Below, one piece after another: positions 30,535 to 42,085 of a stretch of 64,000 nucleotides of DNA; the stretch's first letter is position 1; each line of letters starts with the position of its first letter. The translations under genes were made by a program, and so were the position numbers. The notes under the pieces were generated by a model, which saw only the letters and a list, made by a program, of their open reading frames with translations, had not been told where the DNA came from and made no database searches. Source of the DNA: Micrasema longulum (lineage: Eukaryota; Arthropoda; Insecta; Trichoptera; Brachycentridae); NCBI GenBank assembly GCA_022494885.1, contig JAGVSM010004544.1:1-64000 (forward strand), given 5' to 3'.

Positions 30535-30960
30535 CCTATTGTTTTTTTTGTTGATAAATTGTTTATTGTGGACAATGTTCTGGCAGAATTCTTCAACCGG
30601 GTAGTTTTACAGGAGTATCCGATGCTCCATTCCCATTCGACCATAGTTTGAAATCGAAAAGCAATCAAAATTGAACATCTCTTTAACATCAAGATTGAGA
30701 ATAGGACATTTTTTTGTTACTTCGCTTTTATTGAGAATAAATGTCTTTGCTTCGGCAATGTGTCATTGTGAAAATGGCGATCAGACATTAGATCACCTGT
30801 TTTTTGAGTGTCCCCTCTACGACAGAAGCGAATTCCTTCCAAATATTTGTAAAGAATACAATACGTTAAATTTTTACTCTCCCAGAATGATTTGGATACT
30901 TATTTACTTCTGACTAAATTCTGAAGGAAAACTTTTTAAAATATTTGAATTTGTTTAATG
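30535..30960 (+). mobile_element. LINE fragment, Jockey/I-like RNase H region
   Basis: Encodes SLTSRLRIGHFFVTSLLLRI, then CHCENGDQTLDHLFFECPLY. This is the classic end of non-LTR RNase H domains (RLRIGH, then C.C...E..DH.FFECP.Y). The upstream part, from 30590, continues the same domain in other frames. Both ends are truncated. Confidence 0.75.
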
Positions 30961-31209
30961 TTATTTGTCAAATCTAAATAATAAGATAAATTAAATGTCC
31001 ATCTTTACTTTAAGCCTACAATTTCATGTGATGTTTACGTTTAATTTAGACGGTGATAATATTTTATTGTCACATAACTCTTTAATACTGATTCTAAACA
31101 TCTCACTTATATAAAATTTTCCGGAGGAGCTTTTTGTCGTTTCACTATAACGTATATTGTTTAATTTTATATTCTTGTTTTTAAGAGTCAAAATCACTCG
31201 CAAACGAGT

Positions 31210-31411
31210 GTAGGCGCACAAAAAAACGGACGCACGGTATACGATGAATGTTTTTGAAAAACGCAAAACATACCTACAGAAAATTTAATCCTGATACACA
31301 TTCTAAAAAAAAATAAATAACAAAATCGGTTTAGTTTTGATTGAAGTGCGGAAAACGGGACAACGAAACGTCGATTTTAGTTAGGCATAATCAGTCTGAC
31401 GTGCAGTTCTT
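31210..31411 (+). repeat. Interspersed repeat A, copy 4
   Basis: Contains GTGCGGAAAACGGGACAACG, AAACGTCGATTTTAGTTAGG and ATAATCAGTCTGACGTGCAG, collinear with 4065-4150. A fragment of repeat B follows at 31425-31495. Confidence 0.65.
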
Positions 31412-31837
31412 TTTTTTCTTAAACATTTCTTAGGGAAGTCTAGATGACTTATGGCCTATCATTGGCCGGTTTTAGTGATCATTTTACACAATGCTTAAAA
31501 TTAATTACTTTATTTTGCTAACGTTTGAACTTACACATTTCTACATTTTTTGGAGATGGTATAACTATAAAGTACATATGCTGTGTATAACTGTAAATCC
31601 ATTTTTCGTACCACAAGTGTGTTTCGAACTCTGTAATCTGTTCGTATTTTTCAGTTTACAAAGATTTGTAACACGCAAATTTCAAAATAATAAATAATTT
31701 GAGACATTAGTTAAGTACATAATATTTGGGCAACTTAAGAATTTAACTTTTTTTTTTCGCCACAACAGGTAAGGCCTAATTACGAAAGTGAATTCAGTGC
31801 AGAACATCCAGGGTTGACATTGAATTTTTGCGATTTC

Positions 31838-31907
31838 ACCGGGATTCGAACGCGGAACCCTCAGTGTGTAAGACAAGCATTTTACTGATTACACCACGAA
31901 GGCTACC
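31838..31907 (-). repeat. tRNA-Val-like SINE head, minus
   Basis: The minus strand reads GCCTTCGTGGTGTAATCAG, then CTTGTCTTACACACTGAGG and GCGTTCGAATCCCGGTG. The A- and B-boxes and an ACA-type anticodon region resemble tRNA-Val. The acceptor arm does not pair, so it is a SINE or pseudogene rather than a working tRNA. The body beyond 31838 is short and unlike family 1. Confidence 0.5.
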
Positions 31908-32515
31908 AATTTTAAATCATCATAATTATTAATTTTATTAAAATTGCATTTGATCCTAAAAATTACTCGACACACTTTAAATACAAAATTTTTCAAATTA
32001 TTTTTATAAAAACTCGAATTAGTCGTTTATTGAACTCGGGATCCATCCCCATCATAAATTTATTTTTATTTTTATTATTACTAAGATGATAATCCTCGCA
32101 CAGTAAATTCTCGCGCGTCGTAATGTCAAACAAAAACATTTAAAAATAAAACAATGCTGGCCCAAAATTGTACGGTGGTACAATGGCGCTTAGTTGGTAT
32201 ACTGTGAACTGTGAAATCATTGTGTGTACTTTTTACTATAGAATGACATGAGGTTTGCGTTGCTTTACCTTTGTTGTCCGTTACGTAATGTACGCGCGTC
32301 ACCTTTTTACTCGAGACCTACCTGTACAATGTGTTGTGTAACTTGTGACCATTTTATCGTGTGACCGTCGCCCTTTTTTGCAGTTACGAGATACTGTTTA
32401 GAGGTCAATTAAAACTATACTATACCTTCATGAAATATGTAAGCGATTATAGTAAACAATCACGTATATTTAAGCTCACATAAGCCATGAAAAATATTGT
32501 CGTAGGTTGTTCATT

Positions 32516-32720
32516 GTTCGCCTCATGGTGCAGCGGTTAGAGCCGTCCTCGGAGGACCACTGGGTAAACCTGAGGATGTTAGAGCGCTCGCCACCTACCT
32601 AATAGCCCGATACTTTGAGGACCTTTGAGGAGTTTGGAGGGGGGAGATTAGCAACATAAGAACACTCGGCTTCCACTCAGTGCCAGCCTCTTTCTGGGCC
32701 TGGAGGGCGAGAACTTATTT
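32516..32720 (+). repeat. Possible tRNA-like SINE, family 5
   Basis: GCCTCATGGTGCAGCGGTTAG gives an A-box-like start and is followed by a GC-richer 200-base body (GAGCGCTCGCCACCTACC, TTTGAGGAGTTTGGAGGG). No clear B-box and no second copy in this window. Confidence 0.35.
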
Positions 32721-32860
32721 ACGGGGCCCGGTCACAATAGATCTACACAGGTCGCAGTGACGTCAGGAGCTTATACATATAGCACTGACCCCCTTTTAGC
32801 GCGTTTGATTTCTTCAGCTCCCGGATTGACCTTACTAAAATATAATATATATTAATTTCA

Positions 32861-33090
32861 ATAATATCCTCATCCTCGTCGTCCCCTTTCCGCACCGATG
32901 GTGCATAGGGCACTGCATTAATCACCAATCGCAGCGTATTTTGATATTTTTGTCACACCAGTCTCACGCTTCTGGTCCAGGAACTATGAGATATTCCACC
33001 TTTTAAATAAATTAATATTTCATGTCAACCATGTCTGAAGTCGAACCCTAGACCTCTTGCATGGATGGCAAACACGTCGTGGTTTAATGG
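32861..33090 (-). repeat. SINE family 3, minus copy
   Basis: Contains TTTCCGCACCGATGGTGCAT, AGTCTCACGCTTCTGGTCC and the tRNA-like head TCGAACCCTAGACCTCTTGC, collinear with 27625-27840. It is separated from a family 2 SINE by only about 55 bases. Confidence 0.65.
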
Positions 33091-33142
33091 CCACCGGATT
33101 TAATATTATAGCGTTAATTATTATTATATTACTATTATATTG

Positions 33143-33318
33143 ATTGGGTTGTGGTCCTGTGGCTAGTGTCTCGGACTCACGGACCAAAGGTCTGTGGTTC
33201 GAATCCCACTTTACCCCAACTTCATTCCATTTTCTAATAGTGAGTTATTTACAACTCGTTGAAAATGGCCCTCAAAATTAAATATTTGGGTAAATCATAA
33301 GAACGCAAATATTTCTTT
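33143..33318 (+). repeat. SINE family 2, plus copy
   Basis: GGGTTGTGGTCCTGTGGCTAG, GGACCAAAGGTCTGTGG and TTCGAATCCCACTTTACC, with tail AACGCAAATATTTC. It is about 95% similar by eye to 28374-28550. Confidence 0.8.
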
Positions 33319-33339
33319 TTATTTAAAAAAAATAAAAAT

Positions 33340-33676
33340 AAATATTAAAAGCATTATCGACAAAATCAAGAAAGGAGCTCTGCGCTGGTTTGGACATGTA
33401 GAGCGAATGGACAGCGAAAGAACGTCTTAAAACATTTACAATGCGAATTTTGATGGATGCGGAAATAGAGGAAGACCGAGAAAGACACGGCATGATCAAA
33501 TCCAACAAATACTTGAAGATGGTCATGTCAAAAGTCGGAATAATCGGCGCGCGTGCATGAGAAGATGTATGAATGTAGAGGAAGCGAGATCTGTACGCAA
33601 ATATAAAGTAATGTGGCGTTCTATCCTCTCTGCCTACCCTTACGGGGAAACGGCGTGATGGTTTGTTGTTGTTGAA
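33340..33676 (+). mobile_element. LINE family T (RTE-like), 3' end with (TTG)n tail
   Basis: Collinear with 55765-56085: GCTGGTTTGGACATGTAGAG, CGAATGGACAGCGAAAGAAC, ending GGGGAAACGGCGTGATGG and TTTGTTGTTGTTG. An in-frame TAA (CGTCTTAAAAC near 33425) interrupts the coding frame. Truncated at the 5' end. Confidence 0.85.
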
Positions 33677-34139
33677 ATATTATTATATATTTTCTTTATT
33701 TTCCGATATTTTTTTCTCTTTCAATTTTATTTATACATTATATTTTATTCTTTAATTTTTTATTCCTTCTTATTTTCAACTGTTACATTATATTATGTTT
33801 ATGTATGCATAAATGATTTTTTTTACCTTTTAAATATTTTTTAATAACTGTTGGTTTAACTGATTGAATTAGTTTATTTTTAAATGCTGAATTTTACTTA
33901 TAACTTAACTTTACTTATCTTTATTTTTAACCTAATATTTTAAAGGCACTAAGTGCCGTTTATTTAAATAAAATAAAGTAACTTATTCACTAACATATAC
34001 TTTACTCACTAAAATATGCAAACCTTGCCTATTATTTTATTTTTTTGTGTTCAATTTGTAGTTTGTAAAAAAATCTGTAAGTAGAAAACTATAATTTGCG
34101 TATAAAATAGTTGTTTTATCAAAATTTTAAAAAATGTAT

Positions 34140-34490
34140 CATAATTCGATTCTTTCGGCGGCCATTAGGCACGTGACCGCGTCACCAGACCACTGTATCC
34201 GATTATATGGATTATTGCCGTGCCTTCCTTCGTTATAATTCACGACAGACAGCGAACAAGTGGAGAAGCGGACAGAGCAGGCGCCCACGGCCATGGCTGG
34301 GTGATGATTGTCTTATATTTTTTTGTAACGAGTATTATTCTACCTCGCAAAATCGAGACTGACGCCGGGTTTAAGAATCCGCGACCCTTTGTTCGGAGAA
34401 TCGCGAGTAATGCATTTTGGTTTTTTTTTCGTTTGCTAAAAGCACGCGCTGTTTTGCCGGCATGCCAACGTTTATGTTATTCATTATGAC
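34140..34490. promoter_or_regulatory. Unique higher-GC patch in the Rac intron, possible enhancer
   Basis: This patch contains CpG-rich unique sequence (GGCGGCCATTAGGCACGTGA with a CACGTG E-box, then GGCGCCCACGGCCATGG-like sequence). It is bounded by AT-rich DNA. It carries an 89-codon open frame with no recognisable domain. Conservation is unknown, so the function is a guess. Confidence 0.2.
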
Positions 34491-34592
34491 ACGAAAATTT
34501 TACAAAGATAATGTGATATTAGACCATTTACTGATATCTCAACTGAGACATAAATTGAGAAGGGAATATAAATAAATTCACTACTACCTTGC

Positions 34593-34760
34593 CCACAAAG
34601 ACTTAAATATCATCATAGTGGTGCACGGGGCACTTCATTGGTACACCAAATGCAGCGTATCTTAATCATATGTCACACGAAGGTAAGGTGATCAGACTTA
34701 CGCCACAGGCGTCAGCTCAGAGACAATATTCCAGAGAAAATCCACGCTTAAAATACACAT
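34593..34760 (-). repeat. SINE family 3, minus copy (decayed)
   Basis: GTGGTGCACGGGGCACTTCA, TATGTCACACGAAGGTAAGG and TGATCAGACTTACGCCAC are collinear with 27650-27740. The tRNA head is missing; a family 2 tRNA-like head lies just beyond, at 34840-34912. Confidence 0.6.
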
Positions 34761-34839
34761 TTTACATACCGGAAAAGTCCAATGGAATTAACACCTACCG
34801 CATGTAATCACTTTTGTAAACCGCCCTTAAAGTATTACG

Positions 34840-34912
34840 TGGGAGGTGCGAACCTTGGACCTTTGATCCGTGAGTCCACGACACTCTTAATCACGAGACC
34901 ACAACCCGATTT
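34840..34912 (-). repeat. SINE family 2, tRNA-like head only
   Basis: The minus strand reads GGTTGTGGTCTCGTGATTAAG, then GGACTCACGGATCAAAGG. The body is replaced by sequence resembling the LINE 3' UTR (CCGCCCTTAAAGTATTACG). Confidence 0.55.
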
Positions 34913-34984
34913 AACCGGTTGATTGAATATTTTGTGTATTTCTAAATGTTAGCAAAGTTTTATCTTGATTTTTTACCCTTGGGG

Positions 34985-35235
34985 GCAACAAATTTAGACC
35001 ATAAAGTAAATTTTTAAATACCTAATATGAATGGGGGCTAGATTTCATACTGTCCATGCGCTTTGTAGCTGCAAGACGCGGTGTAATCTGCTCCTATCCG
35101 TTAAATTATATTATCATTGGAAACGAGGAACTAGAATCCTGATCGTCATTGTTCTCTGTGGCCACAAGACGTGTTGGGTACTTATTGTGCAGCGCCCTTG
35201 AGGTGATTTTCACAAAAAATGGCGTTATTAAATAT
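34985..35235 (+). repeat. Interspersed repeat S
   Basis: Contains ATGGGGGCTAGATTTCATAC, CATGCGCTTTGTAGCTGC and GCGCCCTTGAGGTGATTTTC. The reverse complement is at 37080-37210, with partial copies at 48320-48375 and 54035-54070. The terminal block resembles the CR1/L2 LINE 3' end, so S may be a related LINE subfamily. Confidence 0.6.
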
Positions 35236-35240
35236 TAGCT

Positions 35241-35311
35241 TTCTTATAATTTACACAAATATTTCAATTTTAGTGGCCATTTTCAAAGAGTTGTACATAA
35301 CTCACTATTAG
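35241..35311 (-). repeat. SINE family 2, tail fragment
   Basis: TTCTTATAATTTACACAAATA and GAGTTGTACATAACTCACTA match the 3' body at 48470-48540. Confidence 0.55.
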
Positions 35312-35344
35312 TTATTTACAACTCTTTGATTTATCAAGAATGAT

Positions 35345-35495
35345 TGGTATTACAATACTGTACAAAATTCTGATCAAACAAATAGTGACATATGGCTCTG
35401 AAATCTGCGCTATGACAAAGAATATTGAGGGATCCATTGCAGTTTTTAAAAAAATAATCCTCCGAGATGTCTATGGACCTGTGAGACAAAACAAT
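35345..35495 (+). mobile_element. LINE reverse-transcriptase fragment, plus strand
   Basis: Encodes ILIKQIVTYGSEICAMTKNI, then EGSIAVFKKIILRDVYGPVR. This is the standard C-terminal stretch of RTE/Jockey-type reverse transcriptases (YGSE.W....., then ...E.KILR.IYGP). It ends abruptly where a minus-strand fragment of another family begins. Confidence 0.75.
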
Positions 35496-35504
35496 TGAGA
35501 GAGA

Positions 35505-35830
35505 TTTGCTTCCTCCCAAATGAGGTTCTCGTCCAGAAGTTCCGGCATAAACTGCTGACGAACAGGTAGCAGTGGACGTCCAGGACGTCGAGAACCTGAT
35601 GCCATGTAAAGCAGGCAAGCCTGGTTAAGGCGCTCAGGAGGCATCCGCAGTACATGGCCAAGCCAACCGTATCGCCTCCGCTTGATGACGGTTGTCACCG
35701 TAGTTTGCTGCGTCCGTTCTCTTATTACTTTATTCCGCACACATATTCTCTAAACTCAGAATTTTGCTGTTTTGGGCCCTAGTGAGGTGCCACGACTCGC
35801 ATCCGTAGAGGAGAGTGTGATGCATTATTT
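35505..35830 (-). mobile_element. RTE-type LINE fragment, family U, minus copy
   Basis: The minus strand encodes RERTQQTTVTTVIKRRRYGW, then LGHVLRMPPERLNQACLL and SGSRRPGRPLLPV. The 5' part (YGCESWHLTRAQ-like) is shared with 25010-25190. The product is an endonuclease-reverse-transcriptase C-terminus. Confidence 0.8.
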
Positions 35831-36099
35831 TATTAAACTAAAAGTAAACCAAAATTGGTGGTGGTTTATTCACTTATAAAATAACTTATTTGCGATAATT
35901 TCTGCAGTTTCAACTTCAAAACGGCAAAATGTGGACTCGTGTGTTTTATTTATTTGGATTTTGGCCCAATGGACAATTTTTAAGGACATATTTATACATA
36001 AAAAAATATTATAAAAAAAGTAGAAAGACTCAATGGTTTATAGTAGACTTTGTGGGAGTGGAAGCGGGAGAAAGGTGTTTATAATTTAATTTGATTCAG

Positions 36100-36610
36100 T
36101 GATCGTTTGAACGAAGACAACTTGTTATCAAAGAAAGCTGGACCTTCTCGCTACTATCCGTGGCCCTATTATAGGTCCTGTCGGATATACAGATCTGGTG
36201 GCTTCTAAAAATAATTTCAAGGCTTTTAATAAGTTTTGTAATAATTTCGGCGAATTGATCATGTCCGATCAATTTAATCCCAGTCAGTGAAGAATTCACT
36301 TCCCTCTCTTCTCAATCCAATGAAGTACATATTATGTACTTCTGGATTACTTTCTTTCAGCACACAGATGCTAAGGCTACCAGATTTCAGATAGCTCATT
36401 CGGGCAGCTTTTCTCGTTTGACAACGAGCAAATTTTCCGTGTATGTGGGCACCGCCAAGGAGACTTATGTCCTCAGATGCGGTGTGCGGTCTGTGGTGGG
36501 CAAGCTGTTATCAAAGAAATCAAGACTGGTATGTTTGTTGGCAGACTTAAGAATTCTGGACATAGGGGAATGAAAACCAAAGTTAGTTCTATGGTTATCG
36601 GTATGAAAGA
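36100..36610 (+). repeat. Interspersed repeat P, copy 2
   Basis: Starts near GCTACTATCCGTGGCCC, then TTCTAAAAATAATTTCAAGG, GTGTATGTGGGCACCGCC and TTGGCAGACTTAAGAATTC. Collinear with 2630-2970. Its reading frames are broken in one copy or the other, and no protein family is seen. Confidence 0.7.
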
Positions 36611-36621
36611 GTACGTAAGTA

Positions 36622-36720
36622 TCCTCTTAAGGTACAAATTTCATACCAACCATGTCGGAAATCGAACCCGAGACCTCTTGCTTGGTAAACATACGCGCTG
36701 ACCACTGCGTCACGAAACCG
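36622..36720 (-). repeat. SINE family 3, tRNA-like head
   Basis: The minus strand carries GTGGTCAGCGCGTATGTTTA and GGTCTCGGGTTCGATTTCC, then CATGGTTGGTATGAAATT, as at 27795-27865. It abuts repeat P. Confidence 0.65.
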
Positions 36721-37079
36721 ACAAATGTAATAATAATAACAGTTTATCTACAAGTCATGTTGACTGAGTTGACTCTGGCGCAGGGCAACGCACGTTGGCT
36801 GTGAAAGTGACTCACTTATCTCCCCTGTGATTAAATCAGTGCTTCCAGTTTGATCTTGAACATGACACATCGTTATTAATGTTTAAAAATATTGATTTAC
36901 ATCGCAATTGGCGTAATTTACAGTAATTCATATTGAATAAATCGGTCCATCCAATAATTAAATTCGACAATTTTTTAGTGCTATGGTCTGACTATAATTT
37001 TCTTAGCATTTTATTTATTAACAAAATTAAAGTTGTGAAAAACCTAAGCTTTTAGCATGTTTACAGATATATATATTGT

Positions 37080-37365
37080 TGGATAATTTACATAGCGCCA
37101 TTTTTGTGAAAATCACCTCACGGGCGCTGTACAATAAATAAATATCCCAGCACGTCTTGCAGCTACAGAGCGCATGGACGGTAAGAAATCTAGCCCCCAT
37201 TTACATATTTTAAAAATTGACAAATAAATTTAGCGTATTATTGATATTTATAAATAATAAAATGAATAATAAAAAGGAGTAAGATTACAACACGGCTACT
37301 AAGCGCATGGACGATTGGAATCTCTTCTTCCTTGCTATGCTGCCCCTGTAAGCAAAAAGGCAGCT
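37080..37365 (-). repeat. Interspersed repeat S, minus copy
   Basis: Contains ACATAGCGCCATTTTTGTGA, CAGCTACAGAGCGCATGGAC and TAGCCCCCATTTACATATT, the reverse of 34990-35225. A second GCGCATGGACGATTGG block at about 37305 suggests an internal duplication. Confidence 0.6.
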
Positions 37366-37375
37366 ATTTTCAAAA

Positions 37376-37705
37376 GTAATATGACATTTTGAGTATTTAT
37401 CAACTTTATGCAAATTGAAAACTGTAAATAATCATAAGTAAAAACACAGTATATCAATCGTTTATAAGCATTTAAAAAAAAATATGTAAAATTTTTTTTT
37501 TTGTTTTTTTTTTACAGTATACGTAAAAGGTAAAATTATTAAAAAATAAAGGATAATTACATAGCAACATATTAACAGTAAAAATAGTAAACAAAAAATC
37601 CCACAAAGACGTTAACATCAAGCACATCCCATTGAACCTGTTTTTTCTATATCTAACTGTGTTTTTCCTTATGAATATCTTGTTACTGTGATAGATTTCT
37701 ACCAT
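37376..37705. repeat. Foldback element F2 carrying an insertion
   Basis: Left arm: GAGTATTTATCAACTTTATGC, then AATCATAAGTAAAAACACAG. Right arm: CTGTGTTTTTCCTTATGAAT, near 37660. A shorter, empty relative is at 50545-50725. The extra 150 bases here (about 37470-37640) are low-complexity AT-rich sequence. Confidence 0.6.
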
Positions 37706-38540
37706 TCTTGATGGCCTGAGTTCGATTTTTTAAACGTATTTTAAAGTACCTTGAATTATATAACTTTAATAAGGACATTCAATCCATCTAATCTTCATAT
37801 TAGTTTGAAAATACCCCAACAAGGCGAAACAATTGTCACGAAATTTTTGTTTTTATATTTGTAAAAATAAAATAATGTGTTCAGTAGACTTAAATCAGTG
37901 TTTGATTTCTTTTATTATAAGTTAAAATATGGAGTTCTACAAAATAAACACCAAATCAATCAATAAAATATTTAACTATGCTCGGAACAAAATTATGTGG
38001 TCAAGACTTTATATGTATAGGCTGACAATGTTTAACTGCATTTAAAAAATGATAACGCGATAATGCCTTCCATCCTACAATCGTTATTGTGTTCAGAAAT
38101 TTTATTATCTAATCACTTTTATATTGCTCTCGGTAGTAAATTATACGTTTTAAATAGACTCAAGTTTTTTAAAATTACAAGTTAATAAATTAAATGTTAT
38201 CAAAATACATTCTGACTGGAGTGAAATTCCGATATAAACGATGATTTTACTCATTGCCTTAGTACGCTTTCAAGTTAGAAAATTAGTATTTAATTGATTT
38301 TCATTGTTTACTTTGTACGTAATAACACGTAAATGGCTTATTTTAGACGGGTCGTATAAATCCACACGATGCTGTAAAAATCCTGCAGAAAGAAATCGGG
38401 TGGAGATATGTCGGCCTCGTTCTGTACTGGTTAGTGCATTTGCCTACTGCTAAATAAATATAATACAATTAAAATCAATTAACCGTATGTAATTTTATAG
38501 TTGCGCATGCCGTGTAGATTTGTACAATACGATCCGTCTG

Positions 38541-38905
38541 AAATAGGCTTGAATACACAGGTGTTCATTAAACCCTGTCACATCCGAAACCACGATGATC
38601 AGTATGAGCAAGAAGACATATTAGCACATTAAATATTTTTTTTAGAACGAATATTAAAAAAAAAAAAAAGCAAATGGTTGCTTACTTCTGCAGGGGAGAA
38701 ACGAGTAGGGGGGAGTCTGATACTGCGCCGCGCTCCCCTTACTTCTCCCCTGCAGAAGTAAGCAACCGTTTGTTTTTTTTAATATTTAATTTAAAAAAAA
38801 TTCTTGGTTCTAAATATTTTTTTAAATATGCTAATATGTCTTCTTGCCCATACTGATCATTGTGGTTTCGGATCTGACAGGGTTTAAAGAACACCCTGTA
38901 TAGGC
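38541..38905. mobile_element. Foldback MITE F3, nearly intact
   Basis: Long inverted repeats of about 150 bp. The outer ends are ACAGGTGTTCATTAAACCC (from about 38559) and GGGTTTAAAGAACACCCTGT (to about 38899). The inner arms are GCTTACTTCTGCAGGGGAGA (38679 on) and TCTCCCCTGCAGAAGTAAGC (to 38763). The loop is about 45 bases. No transposase. A diverged copy is at 43160-43430, and a third begins at 63949 and runs off the window. Confidence 0.85.
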
Positions 38906-40954
38906 TGAAATAAAATAATAGGTATTAATTTTAATTCAAATTCTGTATACATTGTTTTTATTGTTTACGGAATTCCCTTTACGTTCATATTTTTATTCAT
39001 TTTAAAAGATTATTCACCACAATAATTACGAATATCTATTTTCAACGAAATTTCATTATCAGTCTAATGCGAGACATAGTAACTGTGAATAATGATTTAT
39101 TTTCCTTATGTTTAGTACCAAACCTCACTTGCGGTTTTGATTTGTGTTTTTTTTTTTTACAATAAACTTTCCCCCGCGTAACAAAAAATCTATATGTGCT
39201 TTTATTGATGTACCGAATACTACTAATGCAGTGTCATATGCACCATAAGGGTCGAAAAGGAAAAATGCTTATAATTTTTATTTTTTTCAAATATCTTATG
39301 TAACTAATTTGTTAGGATTCAATTAAATTATTTGCTAGTCAAATGTGAAATTCTTTGTTTTATTAAATTTATTCAGTCTAATTATTTTTTTAATTATATG
39401 CAATTTAATGAAGCTTGTAAATTAACACTATAAATTATAATACAATAGATTTATGATATATCTTAATTTAATCTATAAAAAAGGGTCAGATTTCGAAACA
39501 TAAATCCCAGCATTAAATAGCTTTCCACTAAACGATAAAGTGCTTCTGGTATTAAAGAACCCTCGAAAAAAAATATAAATAAATTTATTACACTACAAGT
39601 ACAAACCAATATTATTAATAAAAATAAAAGTGTTATAAATATCTGATTTGGAGTAATAATGAAATTCGATCAGATCAAGGAATTAGAAGATGAGAAATGT
39701 GCGCAAAAATCCTCGGAAAATTGGCAATTTAACTCCTTTGACGGCTATAAGTGGGAAAATTAGTTCTTCAAATATTAATTATAAATATAAAAATAGTTTC
39801 AAGTTTTCTAGGTAATGGTTTGCCCGTAGGCTGTTCGGTACCAAATGTATTTTTATCGATTTCGCCAAATGGATTTCCGGCACTGGAAAGTCTGATTATG
39901 CTGTTTATAATCGGTAGTCAGTAGAAGAGACTTGAAACTAGAAAACTTGCCAAAGGAATTATAGAAATAGACCTTTCATAATATTCACGGCCGTTTTTAA
40001 ATAGATTTCTTTTTGGACACGAAAACTCGCTTCCGACCTGACGTAATACGATTTTTTCGTGACCGATATACAACCTAAAATAGATGATTTACGCCACAAC
40101 GTGTTTATTTTATTTAATTGTAGTCAGTTCATTTGACAAATATAATAGTAATCCAGCCATTAATAAGATTCCCGCGAGTTGCAAAAAAAAAAAAACGAAA
40201 ATGTTATTTTTTCTTAATAGAGAAATATCGCATTCTACGAATACCAATACAAATATGTGAAATGGATTTATAAAAGTTAATTGTATTTTCGAAATCAATA
40301 TGTATATTGTTAAGAAATGTTTTCATGTATAACTTTTAAAATAAAATTGTTAAAGAATATGTCTCCTTAAAAACGCGACATGTTTGACCATGACAATTGT
40401 GACGTCATGATTCGTGACGATATTCTATTTAAATTTCAACGGTCACAAACAAAGTGCAAAATTTAAACATTTTTTTATGAACTTCGAGAACGCAGTGTTA
40501 CAACAATTCTAATAAATCAAATCATCATTTATTATGTTACTAATTTCCTAACAAAAAATCTAGACTTTTTAACTAAAAAGGAGCCGGCTTTGTAGTCGAT
40601 CGGTGCAGATCGGTAGATGCATACAGACGATCGTTAAGTGTACCGTCTAGGTGATTTCCAAAAGTCATGCAAATTTCATGTTCAAGCGAAGTTTTGCTTG
40701 AATTGGGATTTATTGGAGTTTATAATCGCTTTGAAGTGAGCACTTTTTATTACAGAAGCCTATTTAAAATAAAAATGAGAACTATTTTTAATTTTAATGA
40801 CGTAAGGAACGCGGACTAATTGTTTGCGGTCATTCCATTGACTTGTTTCGATCATATGATGTCGATATGACAAGTAGGTAGAACATACCGAGGTAAGATA
40901 CAGATAGTACAGAAGTTAACTATACAGATGAAGATAGCGTTCAAAATCGAGGCA

Positions 40955-41083
40955 CTGGAGGCCCATTACATCACAGAATATACAGTCTTGAGAAAAAACA
41001 CATTTTAATTTTTGTGTTCTCACCGAAAATCGAACCCTCAACATTTCGCGTGTGAGTCAAGCTTCTTGACCACTACACCACTT
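40955..41083 (-). repeat. SINE family 1 (tRNA-Val-like), minus copy
   Basis: The minus strand reads GTGGTGTAGTGGTCAAGAAGC, then TTGACTCACACGCGAAATG, GGGTTCGATTTTCGGTGAG and CTCAAGACTGTATATTCTG. Same order as 43691-43868. Confidence 0.7.
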
Positions 41084-41636
41084 TTTTTTCCAGATTTTTT
41101 CAGTTTTTGAAACAAAGTTTTTGATTTTGAAAAGATGACTATAATACTCGTATCTCGGACTACGTATTTCGTATTCGTACGACTCATAAATTGTCTCTTA
41201 CTTCTCTATTTTTATTTTCTTCTTGGTTGTATTTAGTATTTCTCTTTCTTAGATGTCTGTTGAGCCGAAATCTTTTAGTGGTAAACGTAAAAAAAAGTAT
41301 TTAAGTAATTTATATTTATTTAGGAATTTCAGTAAACAACTTTAACACCGATATGACGAATGATGCTAAGATTTAAAATAGCAGTTAACGAATTATCTCC
41401 CACGATGTCTGTGGAAGGTGGATGAGTGTATTTTCGGAACGAAATTATTTAACCTGTCTATTTTATTATGACTAATGAACTGTTTTTGAATCTTTTACTC
41501 TTCTTTTATTTTACGATTGTTAATAGTTGTCACATATAAAAAAAGTTAAAATTGCGTTTTTTTTTTACCTATTATCTAATTACCTGGCACCAAGATTTGT
41601 AATAAAAATACTTACCTCTTTAAAAAAAAAAAATCG

Positions 41637-41785
41637 GTGCTCTTTAATGTGGTCATGTCAGAAGTGGAAATAATCGAATGACACGATGCAAGTGAAGCAT
41701 CTTAGGTTTGCTAAGATAAATGCTTGTGATATTTCATCCTCTCCGCCTATCCCTGCGGGTAAATGGAGCGATAGTAGTAAAGTAA
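41637..41785 (+). mobile_element. LINE family T (RTE-like), short 3' end
   Basis: Collinear with 55918-56070 though diverged: GGTCATGTCAGAAGTGG, TTCATCCTCTCCGCCTATCC and CTGCGGGTAAATGGAGCG, ending in TAGTAGT repeats rather than TTG repeats. Confidence 0.65.
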
Positions 41786-42085
41786 AATACTCAATCGTTT
41801 TTTTTTTATTGCAAATTAATTCATCTTTTTTTAATAATGCAGACTAACATAAATAATAATTTTGGAGCTGTATACACTCGTATTCATACGTAAAATCTAA
41901 GAATTTTAGTTTTGTTAAAAAAATATATATTTTTCATTTTATTTAATGATATACAATGCTTTCATACTTCCACACTTTGTATACTGTTAATAACATGGTC
42001 GCAATGTAAACAAATGCAAGATTCAGTTAAAAGAACAATGAATAAAGCACTTAAAGTAACATTTAATTTTGATAAATATACTAGA

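Noticed and set aside
34220..34489. 89-codon frame as a nested gene
   Set aside because: No recognisable domain, no splice or polyadenylation context; kept only as a possible non-coding patch.
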